From Raphanus sativus (Eukaryota > Streptophyta > Magnoliopsida > Brassicales > Brassicaceae): a DNA stretch of 64,000 bases. The position numbers were made by a program, and so were the translations under genes. The notes beneath the pieces were generated by a model. It did no database searches and was not told the DNA's origin. It saw only the letters and a program-made list of their open reading frames with translations. Below, piece after piece: positions 45,210 to 57,103 of the stretch. The DNA is taken from assembly GCF_000801105.2 (NCBI RefSeq), contig NC_079516.1:17948998-18012997 (forward strand), read 5' to 3'. Every line of letters begins with the position of its first letter. Within the stretch, counting starts at the first letter, position 1.

Positions 45210-45218
45210 TTTTTTCCT

Positions 45219-45795
45219 GTATCAAAGAAGCTAGTAAGAGGCAGTCAAACAGAACATACAGAGATGCAAACACACACATTATCTTTTTTTTTTTGACATC
45301 ACACACACATTATCTTATGTTCCAAATAAGAGATCTTAGTGATATTATAAGGACATGTAAACAGAACTTGCAGCAATACGAAGTAAACCGGACGAAGACT
45401 TGTGTTAGTTAGTGCTCAAAAAGAAGTTGACTTTTCATGACTAGATTGTTCGTGTCCATTACAATCAATGGAACAACTCAAAAGAAGTGCTTAAAGTAAA
45501 TAAAGAGATCTGAGAATCAATTATGTAAAACCCCAACATTACAGATCTTATGCTAGCTAAATCATCCGAACCCCCCCCCCCCCCCTCCAAAACTAATCAC
45601 AGAGGTACATAAGAATCCATCGTTCTGAGGAACTAGAACAATTAATTAAACTTTTACATCTCTAACCTTTTTTAAATCTCGAGAAATAAGCAGAGGCGAA
45701 GAGGAGTAAAGTCTCAAACTTTTAAAGAGAATCGAATCGAGAAAGATGTACAAGTATCGAGAGGCAATCGATTAGAGGAAGAAGTGACAAATACC
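45219..45795 (-). other. 5'UTR intron of the PAC1-like gene
   Basis: Minus-strand donor AACAGAG|GTATTTGTCAC at 45795 and acceptor TTGATACAG|GAAAAAAATG at 45219 define a 577-bp leader intron nine bases from the start codon. It contains a run of about 16 C on the plus strand near 45570. Confidence 0.6.
45569..45586. repeat. Poly-C run
   Basis: An uninterrupted run of about 16 cytosines, preceded by aa and followed by tcc, inside the inferred leader intron; G-rich on the transcribed sense strand. Confidence 0.85.
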
Positions 45796-45899
45796 TCTGT
45801 TTTTTCTTAGGAAATACAAATATCGATGAAGAAGGAACCGAACAAAAGAGAGTTTCAAGTTTGTCTGTCTTCTCGACCAAGACAACTATGAGGATGCTA

Positions 45900-46647
45900 A
45901 AACGGTTTTAGTAAAACCTCTCGACACAAACCCACAAAGACGCTCGCCTCTATTGTGCGCCGCTCAGAGCAATAATATATTCATGAAAAGCACATAACAA
46001 AGCAATATATTTATTTTAATAAAATCTGTATTAGTTAAAAATACAGATTTAACTATATTATAAATTAAAATTAAAAATATATATTTTAAAGTTTGGTCAA
46101 CTTAATATTATTAAATATAACTTAAATAGAAATTATAATAGATATTTTAAATAAATAAATGATAATAATCATTTAGTGATTTCTTAATTATTTATTGATT
46201 TTTTATTTTGAGATAAAATAGAAAATTTAAGTTCAACGATATTTATTTTTTATAAATAAAAATAATAATAACTTAGTGATTTTTCATTTGAAAATACAAC
46301 AAAAATATTTTAGTTATGTAAAAATAATTTAAAATTATATATATACAATATACTTATGTTTAGTTACAAATTTGAACTGATTAATAATAGTTGAAAAATA
46401 GACTAATTAATAATAATAATTGAATTATAATATTTAATAAACATAATAAAATATATATATAAAATATTTGGTATGATGAATAATACTGTATCAAATTTGG
46501 TCTCTTGGGGTAAAACGGATTTGTTAAATCCATTATTCAAACTGAATTATTTAGGTGCTTTTATTTTATTTTTAAATACAGTAGTACTAGTAGTAATATT
46601 AAGAATTAACTTGGATATCAGAATTAAAAATATATCAATCTCAGACA
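45900..46647. other. AT-rich intergenic DNA
   Basis: No gene supported. The plus frame 46473-46718 has no recognisable domain. Confidence 0.35.
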
Positions 46648-47212
46648 GGGAAAATTGGCATTTAAATTCTCAACTATTTGAAATTGGCAAGTTTAATCCT
46701 GAACTATCACTTGCATGATTTTATTCCCCAACTAACAGTTGACTTGGCAAATTAGTGACCGAAAAAGTCAATTGTGAAATCATAAACGATTATCGTTAGT
46801 TTTATATCAATTATTTCCAGCATTGAATTTGAAAATTTTGAAATCTCCAAATTCAAATCTTTAACTTTGAGTGAAGACGATTTCTGGTGACGGAAAGCGG
46901 TTTCCGGTGAAAAGAGAAAAAAATCTAGTACAATCACGAAAATAAACATCACTGGAAACCGTCTTTCCGTCACGAGAAATCGTTTTCACTCAAAGTTAAA
47001 GATTTGAATTTGAAAATTTCAAGGTTTTCAAGTTCATTGACGGAGATAATTGATATAAAACTAACGAGAATTGTTTATGACTTTACGATTGACTTTTTCG
47101 ATCACTAATTTGCCGAATCAACTATTAGTTGAGGAATAAAATCATGAAAGTGATAGTTCATGATTAAACTTGCTGATTTTAAATAGTTGAGGATTTAAAT
47201 GCTCATTTTCCC
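46648..47212. mobile_element. Foldback Mutator-like MITE with about 270-bp arms
   Basis: Starts gggaaaattggcatttaaat and ends with the inverted gggaaaatgagcatttaaat. The two arms (46648 to about 46930 and about 46950-47212) are complementary nearly throughout, sharing phrases such as gttagttttatatcaattat and caaatctttaactttgagtg. Flanks atctcagaca and acctcggaca agree at eight of ten bases, fitting a 9-10 bp duplication. It lies 380 bp beyond the stop codon of the LOH1-like gene. The open frames within it are artefacts of the inverted repeat. Confidence 0.85.
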
Positions 47213-47594
47213 ACCTCGGACATTGGAATTTAAGAAATAAAACTCCAAAAAAGCTCATTTTTCCTGAGAATTATTCGCTTACCTAGCCATAAAATGTTAT
47301 GACAGTCGGTTACAAAGCAATTGTGTTATTCCAAAACAACAAAAGAGGTCCATAAAATAACACTACAGAAAAAAAAGGAAAAAAAAAAACAAGTGAAGCA
47401 ATGTCTAAACAAATCTCAAGAAAACCGATCCAAAAATGCAATTCCCAAAGTTATCCAAAAACCGGTTTGTTCTGGTTAAGATCCTCCCCCACTTTTAAAA
47501 TTTAGCAAACACCCAGAAAGATGAAATGAAATGAGAAGCCTGAAAGTCCTCTCTGTTTTTTTTTAAGAAATAGAGATTCCCAAACGTGCAATGA

Positions 47595-49179
47595 TCAATC
47601 CTCATGTTCATCATCGCTTTCAGAATCTGCAAAAAAGACACAAAACTTTTTTAAAACCTCTACTTCAATGATCCAAAAACATTAGATTACACTTTTAATA
47701 CGATTTTCACTAAACGTACCGGATCTGACATCTTCGCTAAGCTTGCCTCGATCCTGTACTTGTTTCACAAGCATCCGGTAAATCAAAACCCACCAGAATA
47801 TATGAAGCACAAGCAGGCAAAACAAGAGTGTGTTGAACATGTAGTAGTAGATCGGTCCTTCGATAGGATGCTTCTCCTTGTCCACAGTCATAATAATCTG
47901 ATAGCTGGCATCTCACACAGACACAAACACATTAACACACAAAGTCTAAAACACACATTCAAGATAGAAGTTGTATATAAACAGACCTCGTGCTCCAAAG
48001 GATCCAGAAAGGATAGTAAATGAGACGTAGAACCACCCAAGACAAAGCAAAAAGCACAAACGAAAAGGCTGCTATACTCTCAAACCCGCTATACTTAGAC
48101 ATCTTCCCAACTTCAAGGAACACATCGCTCGCGTCATGGAGCGCAAGAACAACAGAGCCAGCACGAGAGAATCTAACCACATACAAAGAACATCAAATGT
48201 AAAAAGATAGATCCTTTCTTCTCAAGACAGTATATGTAACATTACCTGCAGATGTAGGAGAGGACGATGAGGATAACAGTAGTGATATGATGACCCATGG
48301 AAACACCAAAGTCAGAACGTCTTGTTTCCCAAAAGATCAACGCGAATATAGAGTAAGTGTAGAACCCAGCTGTATACATATATAAAAACTTCAACTTTAT
48401 CCTGCAACATACCAACAACAAGAAGATGATTTTCATTAAAGATCACATCTCTAGCAAAAAAATCAAGGAAAAAAAAACTCTTTTTTACTTCATCTGTTGG
48501 TTAGGCCAGATCTGATCTCCAGGACCAACCCAGAAGTAGAGAGTGTCTGTAAACCAAGGCTCGTTGTACGTCACAGACAAAGCAAGCACCTCAGCTGAGA
48601 GGTAGTAGATACACTTCCAAGCTGACTCTTTGAATTTTCTGATTTTCGTCTTCTTGTTATTCTTTTTCGGACTCTGCCTTCCGTAAATAAACAACCTTCC
48701 CACTTTCTACATTCATCAAAATGGAACCAAACCGCAAGAAAAAAAAATTAAAAACTTTCTCTTAACAATCAGCATTGCATTAACGTTACACATAATGTAT
48801 ATATCTATTTCAACAACATGAAAAAAAAAACAATCTTCATTGATAAGCAAAGATTCAATCATAGACAGGAGTGACAATAGTAATGATAGCTCACAAGGGT
48901 CGTTACTAAAAGTAGAAACTAGAGATGCACATACTGTATATATATATATACTATAAGAAGATGTCAAAGACATGTACTTTTATTATTGTTGTATTAAATG
49001 CGATTCACAGAGACGACAAAAAATCAAAAAGTTGTTGGTACCTCGAAGACGAATCTGTCGAGAAGGAAGCGTATGGAAGGGAAGAAGACAGCGAAGAGAG
49101 GCAACCACACGAAATCCTCGTACGTAGGGAACGATTCGTGCTCCCAATTGATCGATTTCACCGATTCGAGGAAACCCAT
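47595..49179 (-). CDS. LOH1: Ceramide synthase (LAG1/LOH1-like)
   Basis: Sphingoid-base N-acyltransferase of the ER, joining an acyl-CoA to a long-chain base; plant LOH1-type enzymes favour very-long-chain acyl-CoAs. Six exons (49042-49179, 48489-48706, 48246-48401, 47987-48172, 47720-47904, 47595-47626) give an intact 304-residue frame close to the roughly 310 usual, with GT/AG introns. It begins [20 protein letters not shown]. The TLC/LAG1 domain spans exons 2-5: [40 protein letters not shown] (the conserved HH pair), and the Lag1 motif around [20 protein letters not shown], with further membrane segments ([13 protein letters not shown]). The C-terminus is acidic, SESDDEHED, typical of LOH1/LOH3 and likely a CK2-type phosphorylation region. 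All motif residues I could check are present. Assignment to LOH1 over LOH3 rests mainly on gene order beside AAPT2, NIK2 and the PAC1-like gene. Confidence 0.93.
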
Positions 49180-49399
49180 CTCGGTAAAGTTTCGGACTTT
49201 GCGCTAAATCGGATTCTTAAATCATCGGAGGGGGTTGACCAGATTGATTGAGAGAGAAAAGTTTGATCAAATGCGATCGATCTCGAATTTCCGATTTGAT
49301 CTAATGGTGATGGAGATTGTTGATCGGATCAGAGTTAGTCTCGAGAGATTTGTCGCTCTGAGAGATAAAGAGTGAAGAGGTTTGTTTTACTTCACGAAA

Positions 49400-51404
49400 C
49401 GGAAGGATATCTCAGCATCTGTGGATCCGTATCTAAGACAGGTAATATATTTATTTTAATTATTTAATAAATATTTTACACAATTATGGGATGTGATTTT
49501 CTTTTACAATGAGTTAATATTTTTAACACAAGAAATAGTAGATTTATGGGCTATATAAAATAAATATATTTTTTATTTAAATAGATATATCTTATAATAT
49601 TATATTATTTGAGAAGTTTTGAATATATCGTGTTCGTTTTAGTTTTTAGTTAATTACAAAGTTACTTTTAATAAATTAGAAATATAATATTTAAATATCA
49701 TTAGTAAGATTTTTTAGTTTAGTAACTTCTGTTAATTAAAATTTTAATTTAATTTATTTTGATTTTTGCAAATAATGTATATAATAAAAGGAAACATTTA
49801 TAAATAATAAAATTTATATTTATATATAATATGATTCCATTAAAACATTTACAAAATAATCTTAATATTAAAAATAAATAAAATTCTCTTTAAAACATAA
49901 TTTTAAGCGACAAGAATATATTTTCAAAAGTAATAAAAATAATATTTATCTATTTTCTTTGATGAAAAGAAAATATATATAATGTGATTTCATAAAAACA
50001 AATTTTACAAATATAATTTTGATATTAAGAAAATATATATTATGTCCTCTAACTACAATTTAAGCAACATAAAATATATTTTGAAGGTAACAAAAATATT
50101 TTATTTATCTCTATCTATTTTTATATTGCATAAAATATCTTTGAACCCATGAAGAGAGAAACAAACCTTAAAAACAATTTTGATGAAAAAAAATTCAATA
50201 CCAAACACATACAAACTTCGATTCAGCTAATTATAGAAGTAGGAATCAAAAACCTCAAAATCAATCCGTCATTTGAATTTGATTGAAAATATTATAACCT
50301 AGAAGAAACAAATACACACTAATAAAGTAAAAACTTTGAAGAACTATCAAATTCATAAATAATGAAAATTTGTATATTCTAAATAATAATGTGAAGTTCT
50401 AATAATGTTATGTCCGTGATAACATTGAATATGAAAATATATATATAGTAATATGTACTATTTTCAGAAATAAGAAAATTAATAAAGAAAATTAAATTAA
50501 TAGTTAATTATGGTTTTCAATGAGTATTTAATGTTTAAAACATTGGATTGTGACAAAAAGGTAAAAGTGAAATTTTATGTGATGGAAGTGTAAAAGTGCT
50601 TTTAGTATTAAAAGTGTCTACTTGTGATATAATGAATTGGGAAAATGTCTAGTAATGTAAATCTTTTGAAAGTGAAGATGTTAAATTTTTGAATTACTAT
50701 AACGAACCAGTTGAAAAATGAAATTTAATGATTTAGCTTATTTGGTATTGAAAAAAATTATTATGTAAAATAAAGAAAAAGTGGAGATCACCAACTCCAC
50801 ATGTCATTTTCTATAAATTTTTAATATTTTTGTATCTTTTTAATTATTTAAACCAATAATTTTATCATAAATTAGATAAATTATTTTATTTTTATACAAA
50901 AATTATATTTTAAATTCTATATAAATAGAGATTAGGTTCATTTAATTTATATAGAAAATAGTGATTAGTTAATAAAATAAAGTGTTAATTTTTGTTAACA
51001 AAATTATTGTAGTATCAAAAATATAAAACTGAACTTAAAAATATAAAAAACTGAATGTAGATTGAATGATCAAGTGGAAGAAAAAATGATATTGAATATT
51101 AAAAACAAAACCTATGGTGCTAAATCGTGAAACATATAGTTTAATATACATTTTAATAGTCTGGAAAATGCACTAGGTTTTTAGATTGTTGGGGTACTAG
51201 CACCCTCCGTGATTCTTTATCTTTTTGTGTTTTTCTATAGAATCTGGACTTGAATGGCAACATGTAGAACAACTACGAAATAAATAAGATGCGATTCAAA
51301 TAATAAAAATATAAAAATATATAGATATGTAGAAATTTTTGTTATATATTTATAAATATATATAAATGTTTCTATTTGGTACATTGTTGTTTGCGGTTAT
51401 CTAG
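49400..51404. other. AT-rich intergenic DNA, no feature seen
   Basis: Very AT-rich spacer upstream of the ceramide synthase gene. No bounded element or open frame of interest. Confidence 0.4.
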
Positions 51405-51628
51405 TCTAATTTAGTAGTTAAGAGTCAGTTCATCTCGGGTCGTGGGGTGAATTCGATTCAGTGGATAAAAAATACAACGACGTCCCAATTAGGTAGCGTA
51501 AGATCCATATCAGTGATTCTAGGTGTTACTAGATTTCGTCGTTTGTATGTTGGATCAAAATCGTGTGTGGTTGTAATTTCATATTCATTTTGATGAATGA
51601 AAGTTGTTGATGAATTAAAAAAAAAAAA
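51405..51628 (+). mobile_element. Candidate SINE, weak
   Basis: A-box-like tagtagttaagag, then about 30 bases later a B-box-like ggtgaattcgattc, and a terminal run of twelve A preceded by gttgatgaatt, give a SINE-like layout. No convincing target duplication is visible, so the call is tentative. Confidence 0.35.
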
Positions 51629-51752
51629 CTACGATGAGGCTAGAAACATTTGAAGCGTCTTTCTTCTTTCATTTCGAACTTAACTCATCGTACCATATGA
51701 TTTTTTATATAACTTTGTTCAGCAATTAATCGATACATAATTGAATATATCT

Positions 51753-51923
51753 AATCCGGACGAGTTAGTCCAGTGGTACCCCGAGGCTTCGGCTGAGGGA
51801 ACGCGGGTTCGAAACTCGGGCGGGGAGGCGTGTCCAGGACCTTAACCGGTACAGACGCAGGCTGGCGTCGGGTCTAGGTGGTGGGCTCCGAAGGGGCCAA
51901 CGCATGGTTAATCAGAAAAAAAA
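51753..51923 (+). mobile_element. tRNA-derived SINE with 14-bp target duplication
   Basis: The body has an RNA polymerase III A box (tagtccagtggtacc) and, about 30 bases on, a B box (gggttcgaaactcgg). A non-tRNA part follows, then an A-rich tail. A perfect 14-bp duplication, AATTGAATATATCT, borders it (51739-51752 and 51924-51937). The sequence is much more GC-rich than its surroundings. It is full length by these criteria and probably a recent insertion. Confidence 0.92.
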
Positions 51924-51939
51924 AATTGAATATATCTTT

Positions 51940-52246
51940 TCTATTAGACAGCGTAATGGGAAAGTGTCGGACTTGACTTTTTCTTCTTTCGTGAAGGGCT
52001 AATAGCCACAAAGAATATTGTTCAACTGTTCACTTTTTGCATAACGAAAATATTTGTTCGGAATCATTTTTAACACAGACCAACGTTTCTGAATATAAGG
52101 ATCGTGGTGTCTACTGTGTCTAGGTCCAAACCAATTAGCAAATACTATTCATATATTTTCTATATAGTAATTATCTACAGATAAATCGACCAAATCCTAA
52201 GCTGTGCGATTCCATATGGGTTAATATTGGTTGGTAATAACATTAA
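51940..52246. other. Intergenic DNA, no feature seen
   Basis: No gene or bounded element recognised between the SINE and the next Helitron-like segment. Confidence 0.35.
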
Positions 52247-52602
52247 CTGGATTCTGATTTGTTTTCTCAAAGTACGGGTATATTTTTTGTTTATTTTTTT
52301 AAATTTAAATTTTATATTTTGGGATTTTTTTGTGATGATATTTATATATATTTATTGTTAATTTAATTTGATAAAATAATCTTTTAAATAAATGAAATAC
52401 ATTGTTGAATATAACATTTGTCAATAGATCATAATCTTATTTTTAATAGAATAGATCTACCGTTATTTAAGCATGGTAAAAAAACTAAAATATCATTACA
52501 AACTATAAAGATTAAACCAAATTTGGTGTAACAGTATTTGGTGTAAATTGCCAATGAAATAAATGATTATGTCAATATGTATTTCTCTTTTAAAAGAATA
52601 GA
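52247..52602 (-). mobile_element. Short decayed Helitron-type element
   Basis: The left end ctggattctgattt...cgggtatattttt resembles the 3' end of the element at 35511, with the CTAG changed. Two 5'-type termini, A|TCTATTCTATTAAAAATAAG (52454) and A|TCTATTCTTTTAAAAGAGAA (52602), lie to the right, so either may be the true start. Confidence 0.45.
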
Positions 52603-53869
52603 TGGTAAGAGAATAAATATGTGAAACTTGTGGCTGAAAATTAGTGTAGTTTATAAACCTTTTTTGCTGAACTTTTTCATATTTTATAACCTTGTGGTTG
52701 AAAATAAACGACTAGTGTGTTTTAGTAGGTCAAAAAGCTAAACCTCGAAGAAAATAGTAGTACGTCAAATAATAGTGCTCAAGTTTAGCATAATAGTAAT
52801 GCGCCAGGTGAAATTCAAGAAAACATTCTTGGTGGGTTTGTCACAGTCGGAGTGATGATTTAAACGGATAAAAAGGTTTGAGAAAAAAGTTGATCAAAGC
52901 AATAAGAAAATAAAAAATCTGATGATTAAGTATTACATTATATTACAAAAACAAATAAGAAGAAGGGCCACCATTTTTAGAAATCTTTTGTTTTATTTCG
53001 TGTTCGCCATGAATGATTTCGATGATGTTTAGTGCAAGTGTATTTATGCGGCGAACAACTCTCCCAATTTGTTAATAGAGGTCGTCATATCTCATCTTCA
53101 TTTTATTACACCACTTTTCTTTTCTTTCTTCTTTTGTTATTTGTAACAAAAAATATTTAAGTTAATTTTGCTCACTATTTTGTCTTTTGTTACTCTTTCT
53201 ATAAATCTCTTACGTGTTCGAAGTATTAATGTCAGAATATATACTTCAAACATTACTTTATGGTTCAGTCAAAAAAAAAACATTACTTTATGGGGAATAT
53301 TGATGAGTTTAAGTAGATTTTCTAAGTAAGAATAACATTGATTCTGATGTTAATGAATTATTACATGTCGACATAATATATGATAGTGGAACATGACAAT
53401 AATTTACAGAATAGCAAAGTGTGAAATTAATAACCAAAAAGTCACATAATGACGTAAATATTTTGATTATTGTTATTTACAAAAAAATAAATTAATGGAA
53501 ATGCGAAATATATAAATCAATTAGAATCCGAATCTGCAGAGCTGTGTAATATTGTGCATGTTATTAATCAGATATGTAATGTACTATTAATACGTTACCC
53601 GGAATGTCTATAATTATGATTACTCACAAGTCATAATAAATTAAAGATATACAAAGAAGAGAGAGTAGATAACAGAAATATATATGCTCAAGAACTAAGT
53701 CAGTATTATTTAACTTCAGTATATATACTTATGCATACAATATAATATACTAATATATTTTTATTCGAGAAAGAACCAAAACTCAAAATCCCCTCGATCT
53801 TTTTCTGTTGATACAAAGAAAACACAAACCATAATCTCATTCCGAGAACTCTCTTACAAAGTTGTTGTT
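52603..53869. other. Intergenic DNA and 3' region of the bZIP gene
   Basis: No gene supported. Short phrase acattacttta(t)gg is repeated near 53250 and 53280. The last 100 bases before 53870 are presumably 3' untranslated sequence. Confidence 0.35.
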
Positions 53870-54376
53870 TTAGTCGTTGTTCTTATTAGATTTTAGTTCA
53901 CATACAAGCTGTCGGAGTTCAGAAGCTTCTTCTTTGAGTTTAGAGTTCTCTTTCAATACGCTATCTTGAGTCTCCGATACACGGTTCAGCTTATCAATAA
54001 GACAGTTGTTTTCACTGCGAAGCCTTATCACCTGAGACCAGAGTTCATCAAGATGTCTCTGTTTCCTCATCCTCGACCTCCTAGCGGATTCTCTGTTTGA
54101 AAGCATCCTCCTCTGTTTCCTCTCGTCGAGTACGATGATGCTCTGATGATGATGATGCTGATGATCTTCGTCGGAAGTTGAGTTGTTGCTCATCATGAGA
54201 TCTTGACCGTTGGATGATGATGAGAAGTTGTTGTTGATGAGATCATTTAAGTATGTTAAGGAAGAGGAAGATGTTGGAGATGACGGCATGTTTATCATGT
54301 TGAATTCCACCGGAAGTGTTGCTAAATTTTCCGGCGATAAATATTGACAATATGCGGTGATTCCCGCCGGAATCAT
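53870..54376 (-). CDS. bZIP transcription factor (bZIP42/43 type)
   Basis: An intronless 168-codon gene, as is usual for small group-S bZIP factors. Residues 1-80 are Ser/Asn-rich with a His-rich patch (about 72-77). The basic region, about 85-107, contains the DNA-contact signature N-x3-ARRSRMRKQR (NRESARRSRMRKQR). It is followed by a leucine zipper, about 109-160 (LDELWSQVIRLRSENNCLID and on to LRQLVCEL), with heptad leucines/valines at the d positions. Such proteins bind ACGT-core elements as dimers in the nucleus. The start MIPAGITAYCQYLSPENLAT resembles what I recall of Arabidopsis bZIP42 and bZIP43; I cannot decide between these. No conserved sugar-responsive upstream frame was noticed. 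It sits outside the recalled order of the neighbouring genes. Confidence 0.9.
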   Translation of the reverse strand: MIPAGITAYCQYLSPENLATLPVEFNMINMPSSPTSSSSLTYLNDLINNNFSSSSNGQDLMMSNNSTSDEDHQHHHHQSIIVLDERKQRRMLSNRESARRSRMRKQRHLDELWSQVIRLRSENNCLIDKLNRVSETQDSVLKENSKLKEEASELRQLVCELKSNKNND

Positions 54377-54481
54377 TGATTTTATTTGGTTTATAAGAGT
54401 GAAAGATGAATCTGAAAGAGTTTGTATAATTAATTTATTTTTGTGGGAAGAAGTTGGTTTAAAGCAAGAGGGAGTAGGAGG

Positions 54482-54494
54482 GTTTTATAATGTT
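54482..54494 (-). promoter_or_regulatory. TATA box of the bZIP gene (candidate)
   Basis: Minus-strand CATTATAAAACCC about 105 bases upstream of the start codon. It is the only strong TATA-like match at a plausible distance. Confidence 0.4.
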
Positions 54495-54559
54495 GGAGAA
54501 ATAGAAAAGGAATGCATCATGGAAAAGTGGGTTCTATGGATAGTGTGTATATTGTAGAG

Positions 54560-55132
54560 CATATTATGCAAAAATCCTATTTAACCATAAGTTGTAATTT
54601 ATTTAAACAGAATACTGAAAACCTTACATACTCATAGATCATTTAAATAAACGGCATATTTGACGTGATTTCACAATTTATTGAGGGAACTTGACTTGAT
54701 TACTTATTGTTCAAAGCTTCTTCTCGAGAATGTGATGGTGCTCGGAGTGATGTTGTTGTTGTGGGTCTGAGTCCATGGTTTCTATAGATAAGATGGCTCT
54801 ACTTACCCCTCATTCTCATATTTTCTCCCCTTTATTGCATGCGTTATCTCACTTAGGTTATTTGGTTCTCTATTTCTACTCTTGCATGTATCATGCATGT
54901 ATGGTCGGTTCCCAGTCAATAATAAATAATAAATAAAATACATCGTATGACTTCCAAATTATATTAATTTCCTATTTAAGTTTAATATTTAAAATGTTTA
55001 TGACTCTTTAAAATTTGGAATGATCCTGTTTGCATGTTTGTACCCGGTTTTAGTTGAGCAGGTTTATGTTACCTATTATTCGTTTAGCGTTGAAGGTTTT
55101 AATTGGGGCTGTTTATTGTTCTTGTTGACGTT
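54560..55132. other. Upstream region of the bZIP gene
   Basis: Spacer with gttgttgttgtgg and AT-rich stretches; no gene or bounded repeat is recognised. Confidence 0.35.
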
Positions 55133-55435
55133 TGTTATAAACCATAGTATGGTTTGTGTAGATTGCCTATAACCAAGACCAAGGAGATTTACATCCGACC
55201 CGTCTATTCGATCCGTATATATTCCGCCCGAGACTTATCAAGATGAAGACCCATTCAACCGAAGCATTTATGAGCTTTGACCAAGTCTTGATATTGTATT
55301 AAATGTAGTCAAAGTGTATTCATTGTGTAGATTCTCCATTGATGTAAAACCTTATGTGACAACCACTATATATAAGTGGCAAGAGCTAATGAGAAAGACA
55401 CAACTTTCACAGCAACACTTCTCTCATTTCATAAC
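55133..55435 (+). mobile_element. Solo LTR, 5-bp TSD ACGTT
   Basis: The segment begins TGTTATAAACC and ends CATTTCATAAC(A), with near-perfect TGTTAT/ATAACA termini. ACGTT stands directly on both sides (55128-55132 and 55436-55440). A TATA-like ctatatataagtgg near 55365, followed by an acaacttt/caacact leader-like stretch, matches an LTR promoter. No primer site or coding DNA adjoins, so it is a solo LTR, probably Copia-type by size. Confidence 0.75.
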
Positions 55436-55440
55436 ACGTT

Positions 55441-57080
55441 ATGGTTGTTTTGGTTTTGTGATGTGGTTTTGATTGGTAACATGAGTTACCTTTGATTAAG
55501 TATGAGTTAGACTTGTAAAGCAAAAATGTTACCAATCATGCATCAAATTTAATATTTTGATTTAAAGTTTGATTTAAGATGTGTTTTAGTTGAGTTTCAA
55601 ATTTGAGTTAAACCCTTTATGTTAACTCAAAACATAAACCTATTCCATGTTTTGAGTTACAAACTTGATTGATGTATGTTTCTTTTTAAATAAAAGTGAA
55701 AATTCTGAATGTCTTATCACGTCTTCTTCTTTTGCTTAAAAAAATTACAGTGAAACTTTTATCAATTAATAATGTTAGGATTACCCTAAAACTAATTTTT
55801 TTTATTAATTTATAGATATTATTAGTTTATCGAGATATTAATTGAACCAAAATCTTAATTTGGGACAATGAAATTATATTAATTTATAGAGATATTAATT
55901 TATAAATTATTAATTTAAAAATATTATAATATACTTTTCATTTTAACTTGCAAAAACAAATAAGCGTAACGTCTTATGTTTATTTATTTTTGGATGAAGA
56001 TGCTTAACAATGAAAACGTTGATGGTGCTGATGTCAGCGGTGGAATATGGTTTTCTGCTATTATTGGATTTAAAAAAAAAATTAAAATTCATGCTATTAT
56101 TATTATTCATTTAATTTATTTTTACTGATATTAGAATAAATAGTGTATTTAATGATTACAATATTTAGAAAATAAATAGTGTATTTAATGATTACAATAT
56201 TTAGAAAATAATATATATTGAAAATTAATTTTCAAATTTTATGCTTATATAAAATATTTTTTTATTTTTTTAATTTTTTTTAAAAGTATCTCAGTGGTTT
56301 ATTTTTAATAAATAATTTACTATTTATATATTTAATTCATTTATTTAAAATCTATACTGCAATTTATACATCAAAAATGTTGTCAGTCATAAATTTTAGT
56401 AAAATGATAACTTTTATTTTTACTGCAAACTTACCACAAAAACTTACAATTTTACCACATAAATTTTACTACAAATTACATTGAACTACAAATCATATTA
56501 CAACTCAACTGAAATTACTACTTGTCCTTCATTGTTTGGAGGATTTAAGTGGTCTCCAAATTATTGTTTTTAGTCAGGTTAACCAATAACCATTCTCGAC
56601 TAAATGAGTTCTCGCCACTAATTTTGTTTGGTTATGTGAAACTTCCTTCTACTTTTTTTAGGTTAGTGGATGCTTTCCAATTCAAGTTTTCGTTTAAAAT
56701 AATTTTTGATGTCTTTTTCGCTTCCAATTTATAACTTTGCCTTGATCTTTAAAATGGTTCTTATTTTAAATTTTACCATGTTGTAATATTATGTTGGCCG
56801 GAACTGCTCCACCTTAATACATGTAACATAGCTTCGCCGCTGGTCTAATAAACCTCGTCGATCTACATCATGTGACTCATATCTATCGACTTGGTTTTCA
56901 GTACAATTCTTTTTTAAGAAAAACTAAAATAAAAAGTAATTATTTAGAAAGAAACAAAACGTTCAAATTCTCTTTGTGAGATATCATATTGACCGTTCAA
57001 TGGAAAATACAAGAGAGACTTATAGAAATAAGCGTTGGCTTGTTATAAGAATTTTAGAAAGATGTATCTGACCATCAATA
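55441..57080. other. AT-rich intergenic DNA
   Basis: No gene supported. A 35-bp phrase, gaaaataa/atagtgtatttaatgattac, is tandemly duplicated near 56140-56205. The open frame 56549-56734 has no domain. Confidence 0.35.
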
Positions 57081-57103
57081 ACACATAGATTCGTGTTGTA
57101 TTT

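Noticed and set aside
48925..49251. Plus-strand frames opposite the first exon of the ceramide synthase gene
   Set aside because: Antisense shadows of exon 1 and its leader; no domain.
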